A DNA stretch of 64,000 bases from Flavobacterium cerinum. GTDB taxonomy: Bacteria; Bacteroidota; Bacteroidia; Flavobacteriales; Flavobacteriaceae. This document shows, piece after piece, positions 45,159 to 52,775 of the stretch (positions within the stretch are counted from its first letter, which is position 1; every line of letters begins with the position of its first letter). Under the pieces are notes generated by a model. The model was not told the DNA's origin, searched no databases, and saw only the letters and a list, made by a program, of their open reading frames with translations. A program made the position numbers and the translations under genes. The stretch spans positions 744,001 to 808,000 of the forward strand of contig NZ_CP101751.1 in NCBI RefSeq assembly GCF_024496085.1, written 5' to 3'.

Positions 45159-48100
45159 TTGGAAACAAGAGAACTGATATTTCTAAAGCTTGAAAACTTT
45201 ATAAAGAAGTTTTACACAAATGAATTACTGAAAGGGATAATTCTTTTTATCGGTTTCGGATTACTGTATTTTATTGTCACGTTGCTCGTGGAACATTTCT
45301 TATGGTTGTCTCCGAAAGGTAGAACGGTATTGTTTTGGTTGTTCATACTTGTAGAAGTTTTCTTTTTACTTCGCTTTATCTTGTTTCCGTTGTTTAAACT
45401 TTTTAAATTACAGAAAGGCATCGACTATAGTCAGGCTTCTCTTATTATCGGTAATCACTTTACTGAGGTAAACGATAAACTGACTAATTTTTTACAGCTC
45501 TATAGTCAATCGGATAAATCGGAATTATTACTGGCTTCAATTGAACAAAAGGCAACTTCGTTAAACCCGGTTCCGTTTGGAAATGCAATTAATTTTAAGA
45601 AGAATGTCAAGTATCTTCCGTATGCTATTATTCCATTGTTGTGTTTAATATTTTTTATGGTTTCCGGAAATTCCAATCTGATTACGGAAAGCTTGGATCG
45701 GGTAGTACATTACAAAAAAGAATTTACACCTCCGGCTCCCTTTTCTTTTCAGATTTTGAATAAGGATTTAAAAGCGGAACAAGGTCAGGATTTTTTATTA
45801 CAGGTAAAGACCAATGGAAGTGTTATACCTGAAAATGCGATGATTTCAGTAGGGAATGAAACGTATTATCTGGAAACGGTTAAACCTGGTGTTTTCAAAT
45901 ACCAATTTCAAAAATTAAATAAGAATACAGAATTCAAATTGGTTGCTAATGAAGTAGTTTCAAATACGTATCAGTTAAATGTGGTTGCTGTTCCTACTAT
46001 TGCCAATTTTGAGATGATTCTGAATTATCCTGCTTATTTGGGTAAAAAATCAGAATTAATACAAGGTAGTGGTAATGCAATTGTACCTGAAGGAACAACT
46101 ATCACCTGGAAAGTAAATGCTTTGGCTACCAGTAAAGTAGAATGGAAAGATGCTTTAGGAAGTAATATGTTTACTAAAAATGAAAACCTTTTCAATTTAT
46201 CAAAAAAAATACTTCAAAATACAGAATACCAAATACTTACTTCAAATGAAAAAGTAACGGATCACGAAAAATTACAATATCAGATCACTACGGTTAAAGA
46301 TCAGTTTCCTACAATTTCTGTACAATCGGCTCCGGATACTTTAAAGTTGAAAAAAAATATGGTTATTGGTCAGGTATCAGATGATTATGGACTTACCAAA
46401 TTGTATGTTGTGTATTATCCTAAAGCCAAGCCAACCCAAATTTCAAAAGGTGCTATTCCGGTTAAGCGTGAAACATTTGATCAGTTTGTTTATACATTCC
46501 CTAACGGATTGAATATTGAACCGGGTGTTGACTATGATTACTACTTTGAGATTTTTGATAACGATGCCATTCATAATTTTAAAAGTTCAAAATCTACAGT
46601 GTTTTCACATCGTGAATTAACAGCTGATGAAAAAGAAGATAAGATTTTACAAGAGCAAAACAGTAATATCAACAGTCTTGAAAAATCAATAAAAAATCAG
46701 GATAAGCAATTATCGGAGCTGGATAAACTGCAAAAGCTCGGAAAAGAAAAAACAAATTTAGATTTTAAAGATCAGAAAAAAGTACAGGATTTTATCAATC
46801 GTCAAAAACAACAGGACGAAATGATGAAAGAGTTTTCTAAAAAGATGCAGGAGAATCTGGAACAATTCAACCCGGAAAAGAAAGATGATTTCAAAGAAGA
46901 GTTGATGCGCCGATTGGATAAAAATGAAAAAGAAATCGAAAAAAATGAAAAGCTTTTAAAAGAGTTAGAAGAGCTGACAAACAAATTAAAAGAAGACGAA
47001 TTATTTGATAAAGTTGATAAGCTAAAGCAAAGTACTAAAGACCAATCGAAAAATTTAGAACAATTAGTTGAGCTGACGAAGCGTTTTTATGTTGAGAAAA
47101 AAGCTGAACAATTGGCTAACAAACTGGATAAGTTAGGTGATAAACAAGATAAACTTTCAGATAGTAACGACAATAATAAAAAAGATCAGGATAAAATCAA
47201 TGAAGAGTTTTCTAAGTTACAGGAAGATTTACGGGAACTTGAAAAACAAAATAAGGATTTAAAAGATCCGATGGATATTCCTTCTGATAAAAAAGAAGAG
47301 CAGGGAATAAAAGAAGATATGAAAAATGCTTCTGATGAATTACAAAAACAGAATCAGTCAAAAGCAAAACCGAAACAAAAGTCAGCTTCTCAGAAAATGA
47401 AAAAGATGGCGCAAAAAATGCAGTCTTCAATGGAATCCGGTGAAATGGATCAGTTGGAAGAAGATGCTAAAATGTTGCGTCAGATTTTAGATAATTTATT
47501 AGCCTTTTCTTTTTCTCAGGAAAGCTTGATGAAAAATTTTAAATCATCAGGTGATCGCAGTTTAGGTTTTAATAAGCTATTAAAAAAACAACAGGATTTG
47601 AAGTTACAGTTCAAACATGTAGATGACAGTCTCTTTGCGATGTCGCTGCGTAATCCTAAAATCACTGAAATGATAACAAGTGAAGTAGGTAATGTTCATT
47701 ACAACATTGATAAATCACTAACTAATTTTACGGATAATAATATCGGAAGAGGCGTTTCACATCAGCAATATACAATTACTTCTTCTAACAAACTGGCCGA
47801 TTTTCTGAGTGATATTATGAATCAGATGCAAATGGAAATGCAGATGCAAATGTCCGGACAAGGAAAAGGAAAACCAAAACCGGGTAGTAGTGGTAGCGGA
47901 ATGCAATTACCGGATATCATTAAAAAACAGGAAGGCCTAAGTGAAAAAATGAAAGAGGGAATGAAGAAAGGCGATAAACCCGGATCTGGTAAACCGGATA
48001 AAGGTGGAAAAGACGGCAAAGGAAATAAAGACGGTAAAGAAGGAAACGATGGTGAGGGTAATGATGAAGAAGGTGACGCCGGAAAAGTTTTAGAGATTTA

Positions 48101-48482
48101 CAAAGAACAACAGCGTTTGCGTGAGGCTTTACAAAAAGCATTAGAAAAAGAAGGCATGGGCGGTAACGGACAAAATGCGTTACAGCAGATGAAAGATATT
48201 GAAAAGCAATTATTGAATAAAGGTTTTAAAAATGAAACGCTACAAAAGATGTTGAATCTTAAGCACGAACTATTAAAACTGGATAATGCGATTCAGCAAC
48301 AGGGTGAGGAAAACAAAAGACAATCCCAAACAAATAAAAAAGATTTTAACGGTTCTGGTAATCAATTACCTGCTGCTTTAAAAGAATATTTAAATAGTGT
48401 TGAAATTTTAAATAGACAAAGCTTACCTTTGCGCCCAAATTTTAACCAGAAGGTTCAAAACTATTTTAAGAAGAATGATTAG
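45159..48482 (+). CDS. DUF4175-like large membrane-anchored coiled-coil protein
   Basis: An 1107-residue protein. Two helices near the N-terminus (about 20-45 and 50-75) and a third at about 150-170 anchor it, and a beta-rich region follows (170-480). A long charged coiled coil then runs from about 495 to 760. A Met/Gln-rich stretch (about 887-897) and a Gly/Lys/Asp-rich low-complexity segment (about 930-970) precede a final helical part. The layout fits the DUF4175 family of Bacteroidetes, whose function is unknown. The start is a TTG at 45159; the frame opens only five codons before it. It overlaps ybeY by 8 bases. Confidence 0.82.
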   Translation: METRELIFLKLENFIKKFYTNELLKGIILFIGFGLLYFIVTLLVEHFLWLSPKGRTVLFWLFILVEVFFLLRFILFPLFKLFKLQKGIDYSQASLIIGNHFTEVNDKLTNFLQLYSQSDKSELLLASIEQKATSLNPVPFGNAINFKKNVKYLPYAIIPLLCLIFFMVSGNSNLITESLDRVVHYKKEFTPPAPFSFQILNKDLKAEQGQDFLLQVKTNGSVIPENAMISVGNETYYLETVKPGVFKYQFQKLNKNTEFKLVANEVVSNTYQLNVVAVPTIANFEMILNYPAYLGKKSELIQGSGNAIVPEGTTITWKVNALATSKVEWKDALGSNMFTKNENLFNLSKKILQNTEYQILTSNEKVTDHEKLQYQITTVKDQFPTISVQSAPDTLKLKKNMVIGQVSDDYGLTKLYVVYYPKAKPTQISKGAIPVKRETFDQFVYTFPNGLNIEPGVDYDYYFEIFDNDAIHNFKSSKSTVFSHRELTADEKEDKILQEQNSNINSLEKSIKNQDKQLSELDKLQKLGKEKTNLDFKDQKKVQDFINRQKQQDEMMKEFSKKMQENLEQFNPEKKDDFKEELMRRLDKNEKEIEKNEKLLKELEELTNKLKEDELFDKVDKLKQSTKDQSKNLEQLVELTKRFYVEKKAEQLANKLDKLGDKQDKLSDSNDNNKKDQDKINEEFSKLQEDLRELEKQNKDLKDPMDIPSDKKEEQGIKEDMKNASDELQKQNQSKAKPKQKSASQKMKKMAQKMQSSMESGEMDQLEEDAKMLRQILDNLLAFSFSQESLMKNFKSSGDRSLGFNKLLKKQQDLKLQFKHVDDSLFAMSLRNPKITEMITSEVGNVHYNIDKSLTNFTDNNIGRGVSHQQYTITSSNKLADFLSDIMNQMQMEMQMQMSGQGKGKPKPGSSGSGMQLPDIIKKQEGLSEKMKEGMKKGDKPGSGKPDKGGKDGKGNKDGKEGNDGEGNDEEGDAGKVLEIYKEQQRLREALQKALEKEGMGGNGQNALQQMKDIEKQLLNKGFKNETLQKMLNLKHELLKLDNAIQQQGEENKRQSQTNKKDFNGSGNQLPAALKEYLNSVEILNRQSLPLRPNFNQKVQNYFKKND

Positions 48483-48894
48483 TTTTAATTATGAAACCGA
48501 TTTCTCTATTGAGAATGAAGAACAATTTGAAGATTGGATTGCTGCGGTAATTGAATCGGAAGGAAAGCACGAAGGAGAGATCAATTATATCTTTTGTGAT
48601 GATGAATATTTGCATAAAATCAACGTTGAATATCTCGATCACGATACGCTTACAGATATTATTAGCTTCGATTACACTGTAGGAAACGAATTACACGGTG
48701 ATATATTCGTTTCTATAGAAAGGGTGCGGGATAATGCAGCAGATTTTAAGGTTTCTTTTGATGATGAATTAAAAAGAGTGATGATTCACGGTATCTTACA
48801 TTACTGTGGATATAAAGATAAATCGGAAAAGGATGAACTTTTAATGCGTTCAAAAGAAGATGAAAAGGTAGCAATGTTCCACGTGGAACGTTAA
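48475..48894 (+). CDS. ybeY: Endoribonuclease YbeY (16S rRNA maturation)
   Basis: A 139-residue protein with the zinc motif HGILHYCGYKD (H-x3-H, the usual third ligand region altered to K-D as is common in this phylum). TLTDIISFDY and ELHGDIFVSIERV are also typical. YbeY takes part in 16S rRNA 3' maturation and ribosome quality control. It overlaps the end of the DUF4175 gene by 8 bases. The last codons (MFHVER) coincide with a parS-like palindrome at 48875-48890. Confidence 0.93.
   Translation: MISFNYETDFSIENEEQFEDWIAAVIESEGKHEGEINYIFCDDEYLHKINVEYLDHDTLTDIISFDYTVGNELHGDIFVSIERVRDNAADFKVSFDDELKRVMIHGILHYCGYKDKSEKDELLMRSKEDEKVAMFHVER
48875..48890. other. parS-like site 1
   Basis: TGTTCCACGTGGAACG. 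It matches the broadly conserved ParB-binding consensus TGTTNCACGTGNAACA at every fixed position but the last, and its inner 14 bases are a perfect palindrome. It lies within the 3' end of ybeY. Confidence 0.75.
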
Positions 48895-48941
48895 GCATCT
48901 TAAATCTTTTATAAAATTTCTATAGGTTTTTTTCTTCTGCG

Positions 48942-48949
48942 TAATTTTG
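48942..48949 (+). promoter_or_regulatory. Promoter -7 box of mnmG
   Basis: TAATTTTG matches TAnnTTTG, 47 bases before the ATG at 48997, so the leader includes parS-like site 2. Confidence 0.45.
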
Positions 48950-48980
48950 CAGAATAATTTAAAGTAAAGAAACAGTAAAA

Positions 48981-48996
48981 TGTTTCACGTGGAACA
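48981..48996. other. parS-like site 2
   Basis: TGTTTCACGTGGAACA matches TGTTNCACGTGNAACA at every fixed position. It ends immediately before the mnmG start codon, so ParB binding here could influence mnmG expression. Confidence 0.8.
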
Positions 48997-50874
48997 ATGA
49001 GTTTATTTCAAGATAAATATGATGTAATCGTAGTAGGTGCCGGTCATGCAGGTTCCGAGGCAGCAGCCTCGGCCGCGAATATGGGATCGAAAACGCTATT
49101 GATTACAATGAGTTTGCAAAACATTGCTCAAATGTCGTGTAATCCGGCTATGGGTGGAATTGCAAAAGGACAAATCGTTCGGGAGATTGATGCATTGGGA
49201 GGTTACTCCGGAATTGTTTCGGATAAGACTGCGATCCAATTCAAGATGCTGAACAAATCAAAAGGTCCGGCCATGTGGTCTCCACGTGTGCAATCTGACC
49301 GTATGCGTTTCGCAGAAGAATGGAGAATGATGCTCGAACAAACTCCGAACCTGGATTTCTATCAGGAAATGGTGTCGGGAATTTTAACCGAAAACGGAAA
49401 GATAGTAGGAATTCGAACATCTCTCGGAATTGAAATTAAAGCCAAAACGGTAGTGTTGACAAACGGTACTTTTTTAAATGGTTTGATTCATATCGGAGAA
49501 AAACAATTCGGTGGAGGAAGAGCGGGTGAAAGTGCCGCTTTCGGTATTACAGAAGATTTAGTAAAATTAGGTTTTACTTCCGGTCGAATGAAAACCGGAA
49601 CACCACCACGTGTTGACGGTCGTTCTCTGGATTATTCGAAAATGGAAATTCAACCGGGTGATGAAAATCCATCTAAATTTTCATATCTCGATGTAACAAA
49701 ACCGTTGACGGTTCAAAAGCCGTGTCATATGACGTATACTTCGGAACTGGTTCACGATTTACTTCGTGAAGGTTTTGATCGTTCGCCAATGTTCAACGGA
49801 CGAATTAAAAGTTTAGGCCCGCGCTATTGTCCGTCGATTGAAGATAAAATCAATCGATTTGCTGATAAAGAACGCCACCAGTTGTTTGTTGAACCGGAAG
49901 GATGGAATACGGTAGAAGTGTATGTAAATGGTTTTTCAACATCACTACCGGAAGATGTACAGTTTAAAGCATTGCGTTCTGTTGTCGGTTTTGAGAATGT
50001 GAAATTTTTCCGTCCGGGATATGCTATTGAATACGATTATTTCCCGCCAACGCAATTAAAGCATACTTTAGAAACAAAACTAATAGAAGGTTTATTTTTT
50101 GCCGGACAAATTAACGGTACAACAGGATATGAAGAAGCAGCTTCACAAGGTTTAATTGCCGGAATGAATGCTCACTTAAAAGCACAGGATAAAGATCCGT
50201 TTATTTTAAAACGTAATGAAGCTTACATCGGAGTGTTAATTGATGACTTAATTACAAAAGGAACTGAAGAACCGTATCGTATGTTTACATCACGTGCGGA
50301 ATACAGAACTTTATTACGTCAGGATAATGCTGATTTCCGTTTAACACCAATGTCACATCAAGTCGGTTTAGCTACAGACGAACGTTTAAAAAGAATGGAG
50401 CAGAAGCAAAGTCAATCGGATGCTTTTGTTAACTTTTTTAAAGAAACAAGTGTAAAGGTAGCGGAAGCAAATCCTATTTTAGAATCTAAAGGGTCGGCAC
50501 CAATTTCGCAACCGGATAAAATGTTTAAAGTATTTTCTCGTCCGCAATTGGATTTAAATGATATTTTAAAATTTGAAAAAGTTAAGGAATATGTAGCGGA
50601 ACATGAATTGGATCAGGAAGTAATTGAACAAGCAGAAATTCAGGTAAAATATTCCGGCTATATTGAAAAAGAAAAAAATAACGCGGATAAATTAAATCGT
50701 TTGGAAGATGTTCGAATTCCGGAAAATTTCGATTACGATAAAATTAAATCGCTTTCTTTTGAAGCTAGAGAAAAATTAAAGAAAATTAAACCGATTTCTG
50801 TTTCACAGGCATCTCGTATCAGTGGTGTTTCACCAAGTGATGTTTCGGTTTTATTAGTTCATATGGGACGATAA
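48997..50874 (+). CDS. mnmG: tRNA uridine-5-carboxymethylaminomethyl modification enzyme MnmG (GidA)
   Basis: A 625-residue full-length MnmG. The FAD-binding motif VVGAGHAGSEAA is near the N-terminus, CNPAMGGIAKGQIVREIDAL follows (split here at CNPAMGGIAKG), and the middle holds FAGQINGTTGYEEAASQG. The C-terminal helical domain ends in RISGVSPSDVSVLLVHMGR. With MnmE it makes the cmnm5 modification of wobble uridine in several tRNAs. In many bacteria this gene lies close to oriC. It is flanked by parS-like sites on both sides and followed by a terminator. Confidence 0.97.
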   Translation: MSLFQDKYDVIVVGAGHAGSEAAASAANMGSKTLLITMSLQNIAQMSCNPAMGGIAKGQIVREIDALGGYSGIVSDKTAIQFKMLNKSKGPAMWSPRVQSDRMRFAEEWRMMLEQTPNLDFYQEMVSGILTENGKIVGIRTSLGIEIKAKTVVLTNGTFLNGLIHIGEKQFGGGRAGESAAFGITEDLVKLGFTSGRMKTGTPPRVDGRSLDYSKMEIQPGDENPSKFSYLDVTKPLTVQKPCHMTYTSELVHDLLREGFDRSPMFNGRIKSLGPRYCPSIEDKINRFADKERHQLFVEPEGWNTVEVYVNGFSTSLPEDVQFKALRSVVGFENVKFFRPGYAIEYDYFPPTQLKHTLETKLIEGLFFAGQINGTTGYEEAASQGLIAGMNAHLKAQDKDPFILKRNEAYIGVLIDDLITKGTEEPYRMFTSRAEYRTLLRQDNADFRLTPMSHQVGLATDERLKRMEQKQSQSDAFVNFFKETSVKVAEANPILESKGSAPISQPDKMFKVFSRPQLDLNDILKFEKVKEYVAEHELDQEVIEQAEIQVKYSGYIEKEKNNADKLNRLEDVRIPENFDYDKIKSLSFEAREKLKKIKPISVSQASRISGVSPSDVSVLLVHMGR

Positions 50875-50888
50875 ATAGTTCAACATAA

Positions 50889-50930
50889 TTAAAACAGCCA
50901 GGGTAAATTAATTATCTTTGGCTGTTTTTA
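50889..50930 (+). terminator. Intrinsic terminator of mnmG
   Basis: Perfect 10-bp stem AAAACAGCCA/TGGCTGTTTT (50891-50900, 50919-50928), 18-base loop and T-rich end. Confidence 0.75.
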
Positions 50931-50935
50931 TTTTA

Positions 50936-50951
50936 TGTTCCACGTGAAACT
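50936..50951. other. parS-like site 3
   Basis: TGTTCCACGTGAAACT matches TGTTNCACGTGNAACA at all fixed positions but the last. It lies between the mnmG terminator and the methyltransferase gene. Confidence 0.75.
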
Positions 50952-51008
50952 ATGGCGCGAAGCCTTATAAATAAAGGAATCTTTTAAAAAATAATTTATT
51001 TACTGTCG

Positions 51009-51869
51009 ATGGATTTTTTAAACAATACCATTTATATAAAAGTAAAAGACCATTCCGTATCAAAAGAAAATTTTGAATTACTATTGGATGAAGAATTACA
51101 ATTATTAAAAACAACGCCGCAACCCGGACCGGAAAAATTACCGTCTTATTACGAAAGCGATGATTATATTTCGCATACGGATGGTAAACGTTCTTTATTC
51201 GAAAAAGTATATCATATCATAAAAAGAAAAGCAATCCGGGATAAAGTAAAATTAATTACCTCTTTTCAATCGGAAAAAGGATCCCTTTTGGATATAGGAG
51301 CCGGAACAGGTGATTTTCTTTTAGAAGCAAAAAATCAAGGATGGAATACAATTGGGATAGAACCGAGTGAAAAAGCAAAAAATAGTGCCATCGGAAAAGG
51401 AATTGATTTTGCTGATAATTTAGAACAACTCGACAATAATTCTTTTGATGTGATTACAATGTGGCATGTTCTGGAACATGTACCGGATTTAGAAAATCAG
51501 ATCGCAACTTTAAAACGATTATTAAAAAAGAACGGAACAATCATTATTGCCGTTCCGAATTATAAATCGTACGATGCAAAATATTACGGGGAATTTTGGG
51601 CCGCTTATGATGTACCGAGACACCTATGGCATTTTTCAAAAGTTGCAATTGAAAAACTTTTCGCCCGACAAAATATCCGACTGATAAAAATTAAACCAAT
51701 GCTTTTTGATAGTTTTTATGTTTCACTTTTATCCGAAAAATACAAAAACGGAAAAATGAGTTTTATAAAGGGTTTTTGGATCGGATTATTATCAAATTGG
51801 AAAGCAAAACAGAATTTTGAGTATTCTTCCCATATTTACATCCTAAAAAATGAAGAAAAATCAAATTAA
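51009..51869 (+). CDS. Class I SAM-dependent methyltransferase
   Basis: A 286-residue protein with GSLLDIGAGTGDFLLEA (about 93-109) for SAM binding, the acidic IGIEPSEKA after strand 2, and VITMWHVLEHVPD after strand 4. This is the pattern of methyltransferase type 11/12 small-molecule or lipid methyltransferases. The first 90 residues are unusual and hold no known domain. The substrate is unknown. It stands alone, with a terminator-like hairpin after it. Confidence 0.85.
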   Translation: MDFLNNTIYIKVKDHSVSKENFELLLDEELQLLKTTPQPGPEKLPSYYESDDYISHTDGKRSLFEKVYHIIKRKAIRDKVKLITSFQSEKGSLLDIGAGTGDFLLEAKNQGWNTIGIEPSEKAKNSAIGKGIDFADNLEQLDNNSFDVITMWHVLEHVPDLENQIATLKRLLKKNGTIIIAVPNYKSYDAKYYGEFWAAYDVPRHLWHFSKVAIEKLFARQNIRLIKIKPMLFDSFYVSLLSEKYKNGKMSFIKGFWIGLLSNWKAKQNFEYSSHIYILKNEEKSN

Positions 51870-51929
51870 AAATAAATAATAAACGATCAGAGGGAAAAAT
51901 AAGCTATCTATCGCTTAAAATTTAAAAGT

Positions 51930-51961
51930 CGCTTAAATCGCTTTATTTTAAGCCGTTTTTT
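51930..51961 (+). terminator. Probable terminator after the methyltransferase gene
   Basis: Stem GCTTAAA/TTTAAGC (51931-51937, 51947-51953) then CCGTTTTTT. The stem is AT-rich, so this is only moderately convincing. Confidence 0.5.
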
Positions 51962-52119
51962 ATAAAGTTTTCTTATCGATTTTTTAAAATGATATAAAGA
52001 AATCTTATTTGATAAAAAAACGGCATAAAGCTTGTAATTGAAACTTTCATAGCTCCAACTTTTGGAACTTTAATACGAATTCTTATTTTTACAAAAAATT
52101 AAAAATCACAATTGATAAA

Positions 52120-52692
52120 ATGAAAAAATCCTTTTTAATTATCGGACTTGCCCTGGCAATGTTTTCTTGCAACAACGGATCGACAACTGCAAGTTCAGGA
52201 ACTAAAACAGCATATGTAGATACGGCTAAATTGATTGAAGAAAATCAGGAAGCAAAAGACATTGAGTCGAAATACAAAACCAAGTCGCAGGAAATGGGTA
52301 GAGAATTAGAAGGTGAAGCGAAACAATTCCAAAATGAAGCCGCTACTTTTCAAAGAGATGCTCAGGTAAAAGGTATGGCTTGGGCACAACAAAAAAGTGC
52401 AGAATTGCAAAAAAGAGAGCAACAATTGGGAATGAAACAACAAGCGATGTTGCAAACTTTACAACAGGAAAGCGGTAAAGAAATGGATTCTTTAGTTAAA
52501 AGAATTAAAGATTATATCAAAGATTACGGTAAGAAAAACAGTTACGAATATATCTACGGTACAGGTGATGCAGCATCTATCCTTTATGCAAAAGACGGTT
52601 TAGATATTACTGAAAAAATCAGCAAAGAACTAAATGACAAATACAAAGGTTCTGATAAAAAAGAAGAGCCTAAAGCTGAAGAAAAGAAATAA
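52120..52692 (+). CDS. OmpH/Skp-like lipoprotein
   Basis: A 190-residue protein with a lipoprotein signal (LAMFSC, Cys17), then KTAYVDTAKLIEENQEAKDIE, seen as AYVDTAKLIEEN, which is the start of the OmpH/Skp core. A long Gln/Glu-rich coiled coil follows (about 55-135), then a conserved end YIYGTGDAASILYAKDGLDIT. Skp-type proteins hold unfolded outer-membrane proteins in the periplasm. Here the protein is lipid-anchored, unlike E. coli Skp. It is monocistronic with its own terminator. Confidence 0.87.
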   Translation: MKKSFLIIGLALAMFSCNNGSTTASSGTKTAYVDTAKLIEENQEAKDIESKYKTKSQEMGRELEGEAKQFQNEAATFQRDAQVKGMAWAQQKSAELQKREQQLGMKQQAMLQTLQQESGKEMDSLVKRIKDYIKDYGKKNSYEYIYGTGDAASILYAKDGLDITEKISKELNDKYKGSDKKEEPKAEEKK

Positions 52693-52695
52693 TTT

Positions 52696-52726
52696 TAAAA
52701 AGCCTTCCTAGTGAAGGCTTTTTTAT
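52696..52726 (+). terminator. Intrinsic terminator after the OmpH-like gene
   Basis: Perfect 8-bp stem AAGCCTTC/GAAGGCTT (52700-52720) followed by TTTT. Confidence 0.8.
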
Positions 52727-52775
52727 TGATAATCAGATAAATAATTGTATTTTTAGTTTTTAAACTCTACGCCAT

